NCBI GenBank assembly: GCA_023450745.1
Contig: JAEXGR010000034.1
Span: 1-53,904 of the forward strand
Length of the DNA: 53,904 nt
Reading direction: 5' to 3'
Source: Synergistota bacterium
GTDB lineage: Bacteria > Synergistota > Synergistia > Synergistales > Synergistaceae
Shown here piece after piece: positions 42,507 to 51,684 of this stretch. Numbering within the stretch: the stretch's first letter is position 1; each line of letters begins with the position of its first letter. Under the pieces are notes generated by a model. It had not been told where the DNA came from, made no database searches, and saw nothing but the letters and a program-made list of their open reading frames with translations. Made by a program: the position numbers and the translations under genes.

Positions 42507-44762
42507 CTATCTCGCTTCGCCGTCAGCGGCGGCAAAGCGGTTGCGGCCGTCCTGCTTTGCACGGTAGAGGGCCCGGTCAGCGGCCCTGTAGAGCTCCGCG
42601 AAGTCCGCGCCGTCCGTCGGATAAAAGGCGACGCCGGCGCTGCACGACGTGGCGTTATCTTTATCAAGCCGGATATTGAGGGCCCTGACTATGTCTTCGG
42701 CACGCTTTCTGGCGATGCCGCGGTCAGGAACGCCGCACATGAATACCATAAATTCATCGCCGCCGAAGCGGCAGAGAAAATCGTCCTTGCGCGACAAGGC
42801 GCGGAGCTTTGCCGCGACGTCGGCGAGCAGGCGGTCTCCCGCCCCGTGGCCAAAAGTGTCGTTTACGTTTTTAAAATGGTCTATATCTATCATGATCAGG
42901 GCGTGAAGCGCGGCAGGCTGACGCAGCGCCGACTCCACGCAGGATGTGAAGGCTTTGCGGTTCAGAAGGCCCGTAAGCGCGTCTTCCCTCGCGCTGGCAA
43001 GCAGGGAGAGCTCCTCTTCCTTTTCCTCGGTGATATCGGTGTGGACGATAAACGCCTTGATGTCGCTTGAATCGGGGTACATCACAAGCTGCACCTTGAC
43101 ATTGATCCAGCGGAAAGCGCCGCCGGTCTTCGCCATGTAATCCAGGCTCTGCTCCCGGATGCCGTCGTAGTAGGCGGCAAGAAGTTTTTCCCGGTTCATC
43201 AGGCCGATGAAGGCTTCCGCGTCTTTTCCGTTCATAAGCTGGGCGGCGAAGCGCCGCGCCTGGAAGTTTATCTCGTTTACGGAGGGCTGCGCGTTCAGCA
43301 GCAGGTTTCCATACTGCCTGTCGCAAGTGTTCTTGGTGAGGTTGTATTCCGTCACCCGCGTTTTGTCCGGGGGTATGGACAGGAGGCTTTGGTTCCATCG
43401 CTCGTAGGCAAGTTCCTGCTCGCGGCGCTCCGTTATATCGACCTGAGAGAAGATCGCGCGGGAGGGTATGCCCCGCGTGTCGTATATGAGCGTGTACTCC
43501 ATCAGGTGCCAGCGAGGCCGGTGAGAGTTGGGAAACGCGAAATGCACGTGGCACGTCCCCCTCTTTTTGCCGTCAAAAACATCTTGATATATCCCGCGGT
43601 AAGCCTCCTTACTGTCCTCCATGACCAAGCCGGCGCTGATGGCGCTTTCCGGAAGACCGTGGTATTTTTCCGGCAGACCGAACGCCTCCTGCGTCCGCTT
43701 TGACAGCGTAAGCACCCTCGCCGCGATGTCAAAACTGGACAGCATCCGCTCCCCGTGCTCCGAAGCGATCTTATACCCCTCTTCGCTGATCTTGAGCCTT
43801 TCTCTGTCTTCTTCAAGTATCTTTCTGTTGGTCTTCTCTCTGTAAACGATGAAGAGGATCAATCCGCCGGAAAACAGCACCGCCGCCACCGCTAAATAGA
43901 AATAATCCAGCGTCGCGGCTGCGGCGTTCTGCTCGATATACTTCGTATCGACCATGATAAAAATGTATGTGTCGTTTATCCCCGTCGGAAGATACATGGC
44001 GTATTGCCTGAGATCCCCCGCCCTAAATTCAACGCTTCCTCTCCGGCCGGATTTCAGGTCTCTTCGGATGTCCGTCTCCGCGTTCTCAAAAAGGGAGGCG
44101 TTTTTAAAAAAATCAAAGATATTCTCGCTGCCGGAAAGCAGGTTATTCGGATGGCTGCTTCCAACGATCACCTCCCCGTCGCTTCGAACCACACAGGAGT
44201 AAGTATTCCCGCCGCAGGCGCTCGAGCTCAGTATCCGGCGAAAGGTGGGCTCGCCAAAGACGCCCATGATAAAGCCCCTGACCTTACCTCCGCGGACGTC
44301 CGGCGCAGTAAGCACAAAGCCGTCGATCCCATAGACGCGGTCGTTTATGACCTTGTCGAGCATGTGATTGCCCCGCATCGTCATCTTAAAATACTCCCTG
44401 TTTGAAATATCGGCCGTATTGCCGTCCGTCACATGGGAGACGCCGTCCGCGGTGACATACGTTACGGCAATATAGCGCGTCTCTTCCCGCATCTTCTCAC
44501 CGCGTTCCAAAATCAGGTCAAGGTCTAAACCCTCCTCTGGCAGAGAAGAAAGGAAAACGTCCAGCAGTTCAAACTGGCAGAGTACGGTATTTGAAAGGAG
44601 TTTGACCTGCTCCTGCGCGAAGAGAGAGAGCGTCTCTTTCGTATCCGCTTTGGCCCGCGCGAAGGCGCGGCAGTAGCCGATCAGCACGGAAATTCCCACC
44701 GCCAACACAAACACCAGCGGAATAACAAAAACTATAATCTTGCGTCTATTTACCGCTGTCAT
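42507..44762 (-). CDS. Membrane sensor diguanylate cyclase (Cache-like, PAS, GGDEF)
   Basis: A 751-residue protein: N-terminal helix at ~8-28, an extracellular sensor region to ~270 of dCache type (YVTADGVSHVTD, DISNREYFKMTM), a second helix ~280-300, one or two PAS regions (~330-590, including YTLIYDTRGIPSRAIFSQVD and a PAC-like FIVHTDITEEKEE), then GGDEF (~595-745). The catalytic motif is FGGDEF (~667), with an RxxD inhibitory site five residues before it (RKDDFLCRF), and LIMIDIDHFKNVNDTFGHGA. It should make c-di-GMP in response to an extracellular ligand. Transcribed alone. Confidence 0.9.
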   Translation of the reverse strand: MTAVNRRKIIVFVIPLVFVLAVGISVLIGYCRAFARAKADTKETLSLFAQEQVKLLSNTVLCQFELLDVFLSSLPEEGLDLDLILERGEKMREETRYIAVTYVTADGVSHVTDGNTADISNREYFKMTMRGNHMLDKVINDRVYGIDGFVLTAPDVRGGKVRGFIMGVFGEPTFRRILSSSACGGNTYSCVVRSDGEVIVGSSHPNNLLSGSENIFDFFKNASLFENAETDIRRDLKSGRRGSVEFRAGDLRQYAMYLPTGINDTYIFIMVDTKYIEQNAAAATLDYFYLAVAAVLFSGGLILFIVYREKTNRKILEEDRERLKISEEGYKIASEHGERMLSSFDIAARVLTLSKRTQEAFGLPEKYHGLPESAISAGLVMEDSKEAYRGIYQDVFDGKKRGTCHVHFAFPNSHRPRWHLMEYTLIYDTRGIPSRAIFSQVDITERREQELAYERWNQSLLSIPPDKTRVTEYNLTKNTCDRQYGNLLLNAQPSVNEINFQARRFAAQLMNGKDAEAFIGLMNREKLLAAYYDGIREQSLDYMAKTGGAFRWINVKVQLVMYPDSSDIKAFIVHTDITEEKEEELSLLASAREDALTGLLNRKAFTSCVESALRQPAALHALIMIDIDHFKNVNDTFGHGAGDRLLADVAAKLRALSRKDDFLCRFGGDEFMVFMCGVPDRGIARKRAEDIVRALNIRLDKDNATSCSAGVAFYPTDGADFAELYRAADRALYRAKQDGRNRFAAADGEAR

Positions 44763-44903
44763 TTATACCCCCCTTTTTCCTTATGAATACAGAGACGCAA
44801 CAGTCAGAAAAATACGCGCAACCTACTCCGGCATAACCGGCTATTATATATCACGCCGCGCCGCGGAAGGCGTCGGAGAAAATTATTTGTACACATATTT
44901 ATC

Positions 44904-44931
44904 ATTATAACATGATATAACAATAGCACAA
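44904..44931 (-). promoter_or_regulatory. Promoter of the sensor diguanylate cyclase
   Basis: Minus strand TTGTGC (44926-44931), 16-base spacer and perfect TATAAT (44904-44909). The implied leader of ~135 bases has GC-rich inverted repeats but I could not match it to a known riboswitch. Confidence 0.55.
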
Positions 44932-45023
44932 TTTTATTCTTTCGGGGTTTTATCGAAAATTGATATTCGCGGCCGCGGCCATCGCGCCGGCAGACACGGC
45001 AATGCCGCGAAGGAGCTAAAAGA

Positions 45024-45067
45024 AGAGGGCGGAGGCGCCCGGTTGCCGCGCGGCGCCTCCGCCCTCT
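45024..45067 (-). terminator. Terminator of the dicarboxylate symporter gene
   Basis: A 16-bp GC-rich stem (45024-45039 with 45052-45067), followed on the minus strand by TTCTTTT, directly downstream of the symporter stop. Confidence 0.85.
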
Positions 45068-45089
45068 TTGGGCTGTCGGAAAATTATTG

Positions 45090-46334
45090 CTAAAGGCTTG
45101 TAACCTTCGCCTTTGCGAACCACTCCTTGCCCTCGACGAGGCGGGAGATGATAAGCGCCGAGCAGGTATCACCGGTGGCGTTGACCATCGTCGCCGCGGG
45201 GTCCACAAGGAAGCCGATCGTGGCGATGATCGGGAAGGCCTCGGGCGGGAAGCCGTAGAGGCTGACGATCAGCATTTCGCCTACCAGTCCGCCGCCGGGG
45301 ATGCCGGAGAGGACGACGCCGGAGAGCACCGCGACCGCGACCGCGGTCGCCATCGTGCCGATACCGGTGAAGGGCAGGCCGAAGATGCCGAAGAGGAAGG
45401 ATATCTTGAGGATGCCGGAGAGGCAGGAGCCCTCCATGTGGGCCGTCGCGCCGATCGGCAGCACGATCTCGCTGATGTCGCGCGGGATGCCCATATTCGT
45501 CGCCGCTTCAAGGTTGATCGGCAGCGTGGCGGTGCTGCTGCCCGAGCCGAGCGCCATCAGAGCGGGGGCGATGATCTTGCTCCAGAAGACCCGGACGCCT
45601 TTGCCGTCGGTCGCCCACCACGAATAGATGGTGAACGCGACGAAGAAATAGGCGAAGGTGGCGACGTGATAGACGACCATCGAACGGAAATAGGCGCCCA
45701 GCAGCTGCGGGCCATAGTCGCCGACGAGCGTCGCAAAGTAAGCGCCGAGGCCGATGGGCGCGTAGTACATAAGATACTTGACCATCTGCAGCATCGCGTC
45801 GGCGACGACGGAGATGCCGCGGCCGATGGCGCGTCCCCTCTCGCCGAGGGACTGGAGGCAGAAGCCGAAGAAGATCGTGAAGAGAATCAGCGGCAGCATC
45901 GCCCTGCGCGAGAGCAGGTTGACGAAATCGTCGGTGGTAAAGGCCTTGACGATCTGGTCCGGCGTGCTGAAGGCCTGAATCTCGCCCGCGGCCTGCATCT
46001 GGATGTTCGCTCCCTGCGCCGGCGGGAACAACGTGACGGTGACAAGCATGAGGATGGCCGCCAACGCGCCGGTGATCAGGAACACGACGACCAGCGACTT
46101 CATGACCTTTCCGAGGCGTTCCATCGAGGACATCGAGGCGACGGCGCTGCATATCGTCGTAAAGACGAGCGGCACAACCACCATAAACATCGCGTTGATA
46201 AATAAATCTCCAAGAGGCTTGAGCACTAGCGCCTCCTTGCCCATTACGGCGCCGATGACGCAGCCGACGGCGATGGCGCAGAGAAGGATTATCGGGAACC
46301 GGTAGGCCTTCCATAAACTGTTCGATTCTGACAT
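45090..46334 (-). CDS. Dicarboxylate/amino acid:cation symporter (DAACS, GltP/DctA family)
   Basis: A 414-residue polytopic transporter with the family's conserved parts: PLGDLFINAMFMVVVPLVFT, GSGSSTATLPINLEAATNMG (serine-rich re-entrant loop), FVLPIGATAHMEGS-like (IVLPIGATAHMEGSCLSGIL), GIPGGGLVGEML and a substrate/cation motif in VDPAATMVNATGDTCSALII. It imports glutamate, aspartate or C4-dicarboxylates with Na+ or H+. AAAGGAG ribosome-binding site. Two palindromes lie upstream at 46360 and 46469. Confidence 0.94.
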   Translation of the reverse strand: MSESNSLWKAYRFPIILLCAIAVGCVIGAVMGKEALVLKPLGDLFINAMFMVVVPLVFTTICSAVASMSSMERLGKVMKSLVVVFLITGALAAILMLVTVTLFPPAQGANIQMQAAGEIQAFSTPDQIVKAFTTDDFVNLLSRRAMLPLILFTIFFGFCLQSLGERGRAIGRGISVVADAMLQMVKYLMYYAPIGLGAYFATLVGDYGPQLLGAYFRSMVVYHVATFAYFFVAFTIYSWWATDGKGVRVFWSKIIAPALMALGSGSSTATLPINLEAATNMGIPRDISEIVLPIGATAHMEGSCLSGILKISFLFGIFGLPFTGIGTMATAVAVAVLSGVVLSGIPGGGLVGEMLIVSLYGFPPEAFPIIATIGFLVDPAATMVNATGDTCSALIISRLVEGKEWFAKAKVTSL

Positions 46335-46359
46335 AAAAATGCACTCCTTTCGGTATTGT

Positions 46360-46377
46360 ATAGATAAAGCAATCTAT
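46360..46377. promoter_or_regulatory. Palindrome upstream of the symporter gene
   Basis: ATAGAT-AAAGCA-ATCTAT, an inverted repeat 26 bases ahead of the symporter start. It is probably within the 5' untranslated region, and could be a repressor site or an mRNA hairpin. Confidence 0.35.
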
Positions 46378-46468
46378 CTGCATAGCCATATATGCCTGAC
46401 TTATACGGCTTTATACTCGCGGAAACCACGAACTATATATGACAATTATACTATATATTGTGTTAATG

Positions 46469-46488
46469 TAGTGAAATATTAGTCACTA
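46469..46488. promoter_or_regulatory. Palindrome in symporter promoter region
   Basis: TAGTGA-N8-TCACTA, inside a wider symmetric area with outer GTTAA and TGTCACA bases. It resembles CRP/FNR-type sites in half-site sequence but the spacing is eight, not six. The regulator is unknown. Confidence 0.4.
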
Positions 46489-46557
46489 TGTCACAGGCTT
46501 ACTATTAATTCGATTATACCCCATATTTTAATAACATGCAGGCGAATCTCGCAGATT

Positions 46558-47874
46558 TTAAAGTTTGCCCCGGCAGCCCGACAAAAACGGCCGCAGCATC
46601 GCGGCGGCGGCGATAAAGGTCAGCGCCTCCGCGGCAACGAATGAAAACCAGAGGCCGCGCATTCCGTAAAGCCAGGAAAAAAGGGCCGCCAGCGGCAGCA
46701 CCAACAAAAAGGCGCGCAGCGAAGAGATAAGAAAACCTCTTTTCGGCATCTCCGCCGCGCTGAAAAAGGCGGCGATTACGACATTGAGGCCGCCAAAGAA
46801 AAAACCGGCGAAATAGACGCGCAGCCCCTCTTCCGCATAGGCGGCGAGCGCCGCGTCGCCGGCGGAATTGAAGAGCGCGGCGATCTCCCGCGCCCACGGA
46901 AAGACCACGCCGTAAGTCAGCGAAGCGACCGCCAGAGCGAGAACCGCACCGTACCCCAGCAGGAGGCGGCAGCTCCGTTCGTCGCCCAAACCGCGGCTGC
47001 GGCTGACAAGCGGCTGCATCCCCTGGGCCGCGCCGACGAAGACGGCGAGCTCGACAAGCGCAAGATTCGCCACAACGCCATAGGCGGCGACGCCCGTGTT
47101 GCCCGCCATCGCGAGAATCATGAGGTTGAAGGCCGCAAGCGAGGCGGCGGAAGAAAGCTCCGTTATCATCGAAGAGAGCCCCAGAGGGATGATCTTGGCA
47201 ATCTCCGCGAAACTCAGCCGAGGCAGAGAAAGCGCGAAAGAGCTCCTTCGCAGGATAAAATGCAGAGAAAGCAGCGCCAGGCTTATCATCGGGGCGATCG
47301 CCGTGGCGAAGGCCGCGCCGAAGAGGCCCCAGCCGAAGGGGAAGATAAAAATATAGTCCAAGACGATATTTGAAAGGCTGCCCGTCACCATCGCCGCCAT
47401 CGCCAGCCGCGGGCTGCCGTCGTTGCGGACGAAGGCGAGAACGATATTGTTCATGATGAAAAATAGCGAGAAGGAGAGGATCGTCCGCAGATAGGTCCGC
47501 GTCATCGCAAACACCGCCTCGTCCGCGCCAAGCAGCCGCGCCGTCCAGCCGCTGAAAAAGATTCCGACGCCGGTAAAGACCGCGGCGAGCAGCAGGCCGA
47601 GCGCCGCCGTCGCGGAAAAGATCTCCGCGCGCCTCGCCCTCCCCGAAGAGAGCGAAAGCGAAAACAGCGTCGCCCCGCCGATCCCCGCCATCAGTCCGGC
47701 GGCGTTCATGATACTGTAAACGACGATCGCGAGGTTCAGCGCGGCAAGCCCCTCCGCGCCGAAGGCGGCGGCGACGAACCAAGTGTCGGCCAGTATATAA
47801 CAGGAAATGCCGATCATCCCCATGACACTCTGCGATACGTATTTAGAGAATGTCCAAAAAAGCCGCTCTCCCAT
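46558..47874 (-). CDS. MATE-family efflux transporter
   Basis: A 438-residue protein with about twelve membrane segments: an N-terminal SQSVMGMIGISCYILADTWF, AGIGGATLFSLSLSSGRARR and, in the second half, GMQPLVSRSRGLGDERSCRL, the repeated halves typical of MATE exporters. It probably expels cationic drugs or metabolites with Na+/H+. The start at 47874 has GGGAGGAG five bases upstream; an in-frame start 14 codons earlier is less likely. Confidence 0.9.
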   Translation of the reverse strand: MGERLFWTFSKYVSQSVMGMIGISCYILADTWFVAAAFGAEGLAALNLAIVVYSIMNAAGLMAGIGGATLFSLSLSSGRARRAEIFSATAALGLLLAAVFTGVGIFFSGWTARLLGADEAVFAMTRTYLRTILSFSLFFIMNNIVLAFVRNDGSPRLAMAAMVTGSLSNIVLDYIFIFPFGWGLFGAAFATAIAPMISLALLSLHFILRRSSFALSLPRLSFAEIAKIIPLGLSSMITELSSAASLAAFNLMILAMAGNTGVAAYGVVANLALVELAVFVGAAQGMQPLVSRSRGLGDERSCRLLLGYGAVLALAVASLTYGVVFPWAREIAALFNSAGDAALAAYAEEGLRVYFAGFFFGGLNVVIAAFFSAAEMPKRGFLISSLRAFLLVLPLAALFSWLYGMRGLWFSFVAAEALTFIAAAAMLRPFLSGCRGKL

Positions 47875-48126
47875 ACAAACTCCTCCCAGAAAAACAGAAA
47901 ACGCTCGAAGACTCACCCCTTCTAAGGCCTAACGGCGTGAGCTCCGCGCGTTTAAAACCACGCTACCCGGCGGCTGCGTGATACGCATTATTTTTTACTG
48001 GGGATATTTTAGCATAAAAAACATTTCACCGTAACACCGGGCCCGGCTGCGTTATCGTTCTGCGTTAACGTCATGCACATTGAGAAATGTATAAGCCCCG
48101 AAGAAAACATTTTTCCCATAAAGCAT

Positions 48127-48132
48127 TATAAT
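48127..48132 (+). promoter_or_regulatory. -10 element for the B3/B4-domain gene
   Basis: Perfect TATAAT at 48127-48132 with no clear -35. The following leader (48150-48205) can fold: gaccgcctccgc pairs imperfectly with gcagaggggcgg. The rest of the 47875-48222 gap shows nothing else I can name. Confidence 0.4.
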
Positions 48133-48222
48133 GATACCCGTTCTTATAGACGCCATAAAAAATGACCGCCTCCGCTCACGGTAACGCAGAGGGGCGGATA
48201 CCGACAAAAATGGAGGAACGTC

Positions 48223-48903
48223 ATGATAAAATTATCGATCTCCGCCGAACTGGCGGCTTTATGGCCGGAAACTGCGCTGGGGGCGCTGCTCTATGAGGCC
48301 GACGTCGCGCCGAGCTCTCCCGAATTGCTCGCCCTTTTTGACGAGGCGGTCGCAAAACTTTCCCGCGAATACACGCTGGAGGCCGTCGCAAAAAACCGCC
48401 GCGTCGCGGCGACGCGGCGGGCCTATAAAGCGCTGGGGAAGCCGCCGCAGGAATATCGCTGCGCCTCGGAAGCCATGCTGCGCCGCATTGCCAAAGGCAG
48501 CGGACTATACCACATCAACAACGTCGTCGAGATCAATAACCTGATCTCCGTCTCCTCCGGCTACGCCATCGGCTCCTACGACACCGGCGCGCTGCGCGGC
48601 GCCGTCGAGCTTCGCCGCGCGGAAGAAGGCGCGCATTACGGCGGCATCGGCAAGAGCAGCGTCAACATCGGCCATTTGCCGGTACTCTGCGACGAGGAAG
48701 GGCCCTTCGGAAATCCCAGCAGCGACAGCCGCCGGGCAATGATTCAGCCGGGCAGGCGCGAGGTGCTCTCCGTCATCTACGCCTTCGACGGCGGCGAGGA
48801 CCTTGACGGCTGGCTCGCGGACTACGCCCGAGAGCTAGAGCGGCACTGCGGGGTCCGCGGCGTAGACAAGAGGATCATCCGGCCAACAGGCGGCGGGAAT
48901 TAG
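48223..48903 (+). CDS. B3/B4 tRNA-binding-domain protein
   Basis: A 226-residue free-standing homologue of the B3/B4 editing domain of phenylalanyl-tRNA synthetase beta chain: EYTLEAVAKNRRVAATRRAY, then YRCASEAMLRRIAKGSGLYH, INNVVEINNLISVSSGYAIG and PFGNPSSDSRRAMI. Such proteins are thought to hydrolyse misacylated tRNAs or bind amino acids; the precise role here is unknown. GGAGG ribosome-binding site. Single gene, convergent with the LysR gene. Confidence 0.87.
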   Translation: MIKLSISAELAALWPETALGALLYEADVAPSSPELLALFDEAVAKLSREYTLEAVAKNRRVAATRRAYKALGKPPQEYRCASEAMLRRIAKGSGLYHINNVVEINNLISVSSGYAIGSYDTGALRGAVELRRAEEGAHYGGIGKSSVNIGHLPVLCDEEGPFGNPSSDSRRAMIQPGRREVLSVIYAFDGGEDLDGWLADYARELERHCGVRGVDKRIIRPTGGGN

Positions 48904-48942
48904 CCTCGCTTAATAAAACATTCGTCAGGACGTGGGGAGGAT

Positions 48943-48992
48943 GCCGGGGGCGGCTTTTCAAAACAGCAGCCGCGGCCGCACCCTCCCCCGGC
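48943..48992. terminator. Hairpin between convergent genes
   Basis: gccggggg (48943-48950) pairs with cccccggc (48985-48992), with further GC pairing inside, and is followed by GCATTTTG. It lies between the B3/B4 and LysR genes. Confidence 0.45.
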
Positions 48993-49009
48993 GCATTTTG
49001 CCATGGCCG

Positions 49010-49885
49010 CTATCCCAGGCGGTTCAGCCGCTCGGCGGCGTATTTGACGAACCGTTTGACGGCGGGCGAGGCGTTTTCCCGCGACAACAGCGCCATACCG
49101 AGAATGATCTTCTGCGGCGGATCAAGAGGGAGCTTCACAACGTCGCACTGCCAGTTGCGGGTGATCAGCTCATTCATGATGCTTATTCCCAACCCCTGTT
49201 CGACCATGGAAATCGCCGCGAAGTTTTGCAGCGTGGTAAACTGAACGTTCAGCTCCAGACCGTTTCTTTCAAAGAGGGCGGCGACGTCGGCGTCGCGCCC
49301 CATGGCCGGCATGATAAAACTCTCCTCATGGCAGCGCCGCAGCGGATAGGCCGCCGCCGCCGCGAGCGGGTGCGCCTTCGGCAGCACCGCGAGCATTTCA
49401 TCCTCGGCCAGCGGGACCCAGTCGTAGGGCATGGGCTCTTTGTAGCTTAAAAAGGCGACGTCCGCTCTCTTTTCTTCGAGCCACTGGATTATCTCCTGCC
49501 GGATGCCCTCCATAAGCTTAATCTTGATTCGCGGATACTGCGCCCGGAAGCCCCGAATCACTCCCGGCAGCCAGTGCGTAGAAATACTGGGATAGGTGGC
49601 GATCGTCACCTCGCCGACCGAAAGACCCTTGATATCCGCCGCGATCTGATAAATACGCCTTTCGTGCGCCAGAAAATCTCGCACGGCGGGCAGCATCCGC
49701 TCCCCGTCGGCGGTCGGCGCGACGCCCCTTTTGTTTCGCGTCAGAAGGGCGAACCCCAGGTCGCCTTCAAAGGCCGTCACCAGCTGGCTCACGCCGGAGG
49801 GCGTATAGCCAAGCGCCTCCGCCGCCTTTGAAAAGCTGCCCGTCTCCGCGGAGACCAAAAAAGCCTTGCATCTGGCGCTCTCCAT
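49010..49885 (-). CDS. LysR-family transcriptional regulator
   Basis: A 291-residue regulator: N-terminal HTH (FLVSAETGSFSKAAEALGYT, then PSGVSQLVTAFEGDLGFALL), linker and a periplasmic-binding-like effector domain starting VGEVTIATYPSISTHWLPG. Small serine in PSGVSQ replaces the more common PSAVSRxI pattern. It faces the 64-residue membrane-protein gene divergently with a 128-base AT-rich spacer, the usual arrangement for control of a neighbour. AAAGGAGG ribosome-binding site. Effector unknown. Confidence 0.93.
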   Translation of the reverse strand: MESARCKAFLVSAETGSFSKAAEALGYTPSGVSQLVTAFEGDLGFALLTRNKRGVAPTADGERMLPAVRDFLAHERRIYQIAADIKGLSVGEVTIATYPSISTHWLPGVIRGFRAQYPRIKIKLMEGIRQEIIQWLEEKRADVAFLSYKEPMPYDWVPLAEDEMLAVLPKAHPLAAAAAYPLRRCHEESFIMPAMGRDADVAALFERNGLELNVQFTTLQNFAAISMVEQGLGISIMNELITRNWQCDVVKLPLDPPQKIILGMALLSRENASPAVKRFVKYAAERLNRLG

Positions 49886-50013
49886 GACGCCGCCTCCTTT
49901 TAAGTATTGCTAAAAACAAATATTACGAAGCATAGTTTTACTTTATATTATAGCCTTTATATAATGATCTCGCAAAGGCCTGGCAGGGCCAACAAAGACA
50001 GGAGGAAAAGATT

Positions 50014-50208
50014 ATGAAAAAAACCACTCTTTACGGTGTTACGGCAATTATCAGCCTGTTGGCGACGTTCGTTCTGCGCCACTTTTGGATAGCGGCAGGC
50101 AGCGGCGGCTCGACGGTCCTGGCCGTTTCAATGCTCGCCTCCTGCGCGCTCTTCAGCTTTGCGGCGGCGGGGTATGTCACCGGCGGATGGACGATACGGT
50201 GGAGATAA
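50014..50208 (+). CDS. Small two-helix membrane protein
   Basis: A 64-residue protein with two hydrophobic segments (TLYGVTAIISLLATFVL and STVLAVSMLASCALFSFAAA). AGGAGGAAA ribosome-binding site, a TATAAT at 49970-49975 and a perfect terminator downstream all support a real, independently transcribed gene. It is divergent to the LysR regulator, a candidate controller. No family recognised. Confidence 0.75.
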   Translation: MKKTTLYGVTAIISLLATFVLRHFWIAAGSGGSTVLAVSMLASCALFSFAAAGYVTGGWTIRWR

Positions 50209-50220
50209 AAATAAGGCCCG

Positions 50221-50255
50221 AATGCCGCCGCCCGGCCGGGCGGCGGCATTTTTTT
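50221..50255 (+). terminator. Intrinsic terminator of the small membrane protein gene
   Basis: A perfect 15-base palindrome arm pair (50221-50235 with 50236-50250), effective loop a few bases, followed by seven T including those ending the stem. Confidence 0.9.
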
Positions 50256-50348
50256 CGCTTTCGCAGGCAACTGAAAGACGGCGGTGAATATTTTATAGAA
50301 GAGAAACCGCGGCATTTTTCTACCCCCTAGTCATATATCGCCGGTTTT

Positions 50349-50359
50349 TGCTATATAAT
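50349..50359 (+). promoter_or_regulatory. -10 region for the second diguanylate cyclase gene
   Basis: TGCTATATAAT with TATAAT at 50354-50359; shares 13 bases with the element at 34747. Confidence 0.55.
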
Positions 50360-50442
50360 AGTAGCGGTTGTGTCGCTCGCCAACATATCCCACGAAAACC
50401 GGCGCGCGGCGGCCACCGCATCAAACAGGGGGGTATGGAAAA

Positions 50443-51618
50443 ATGCTTTCATGCCTGAAGCGTTTTATGGGGCTTGCCCCGGAGCAAGAATACAAAGAAG
50501 AGATATACCGCCGCCTCTGCGAAAGCGCAAGAAGACAGCACCTGACCTTCCGCCTGCTGATTATCGCCTACGAAGTCGTTATGCTCTTTCTCATCTCCTC
50601 CAGAGACGGCGGCCCTTTTCTCAAGCCGAGGCGAACGGCATACGTCGTCCTCTATCTGGTGCTCATCGCCGTCACCTGTCTGACGACCCTCGCGCAGGAC
50701 CGCCTTTTTCATAAAGATCCCCAGAACTATAAACGCTATTTTATGACGGAACACCTCTATATCATCCTGCTCTGCCTCTGGAGCACCGCCCTGACCCTGA
50801 ACGACCAGCTCGGCGGGAACGGCCTGACCGTCTTCACCTACGTCACCATCCTCAGCGCGATCATCTCCCTGATGAAACCATGGGAGAGCTTCCTCCTCTA
50901 CGCGGGGAATTTCGTCCTCCTCAACGCCCTGCTTCCTTACTTCCCCTGGCCGAACGGGCTGAACCAGACGTTCAACAACTTTGCCAACAGCCTCTTCGTC
51001 TCCGTCATCGCTTTTGTGCTCGCAAATTACTTTTACAAAAGCCAGCTCCGGCTGAAACATAACGAGATCATCATCGAAAAACAGTATCAGGAACTGGAGC
51101 GGGCCAACCGGGTGCTCAGCCGCGAGGTGATGATCGACATGCTGACCCAAGTCCATAACCGCCGTTACCTGCAGGAGATCATCGCCCGGCGTTTCCCGGT
51201 GGAGGAGGCGGCGGCCTGCCTGATGATCGACATCGATCATTTTAAAACCTTCAACGACCGTTACGGACACCTGGCGGGGGACAGGCTATTGGCCGACCTT
51301 TCCCAGTACCTTGACGGCGAGCTCCGCCAGCGCGGCGCGGACCTCGTCCGCTACGGCGGCGAGGAATTTCTCGTCTTCCTTTATGGCAAAGAGGCCGCGG
51401 AGGCGCGCCTTACGGCGGAAAAGATTCGCCGGGATATCGAGCGCCTCCGCGGCGGCCGAAAAACCGGCGAAGACCGCCGCGTCTCCGTCAGCATCGGCCT
51501 CTGCCAGAAAAAGCAGGGAGAGGAAAAAACGATGGCGGAGCTCATCTCCTGCGCCGACGACGCCCTCTACAAAGCAAAAGAAGAGGGCCGGAACCGCGTC
51601 TCGTGGCACGGGGGCTGA
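50443..51618 (+). CDS. Membrane diguanylate cyclase (GGDEF)
   Basis: A 391-residue protein. Residues ~30-210 contain about six hydrophobic segments (LLIIAYEVVMLFLI, AYVVLYLVLIAVTCL, YIILLCLWSTALTL, FVSVIAFVLANYFY), a short coiled linker (EKQYQELERANRVLSREVMI), then GGDEF with MIDIDHFKTFNDRYGHLAGD and the catalytic YGGEEF. An RGAD lies before it, but one residue closer than the usual inhibitory RxxD site, so feedback inhibition is uncertain. It should make c-di-GMP in response to a membrane or cytoplasmic cue. ATG at 50443 preferred. Confidence 0.88.
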   Translation: MLSCLKRFMGLAPEQEYKEEIYRRLCESARRQHLTFRLLIIAYEVVMLFLISSRDGGPFLKPRRTAYVVLYLVLIAVTCLTTLAQDRLFHKDPQNYKRYFMTEHLYIILLCLWSTALTLNDQLGGNGLTVFTYVTILSAIISLMKPWESFLLYAGNFVLLNALLPYFPWPNGLNQTFNNFANSLFVSVIAFVLANYFYKSQLRLKHNEIIIEKQYQELERANRVLSREVMIDMLTQVHNRRYLQEIIARRFPVEEAAACLMIDIDHFKTFNDRYGHLAGDRLLADLSQYLDGELRQRGADLVRYGGEEFLVFLYGKEAAEARLTAEKIRRDIERLRGGRKTGEDRRVSVSIGLCQKKQGEEKTMAELISCADDALYKAKEEGRNRVSWHGG

Positions 51619-51684
51619 TAGGACCGCCGATAAAACAGCCTGCCGGTACGGGGCAAAGATCTCAAGCCTTTTTATGGCGTCACC

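Noticed and set aside
44763..44897. c-di-GMP (GEMM) riboswitch in the leader of the sensor diguanylate cyclase
   Set aside because: A tAGCCGGtTAtgCCGG-like string is suggestive, but the required GCAAA and CGCAAAGC elements are missing.
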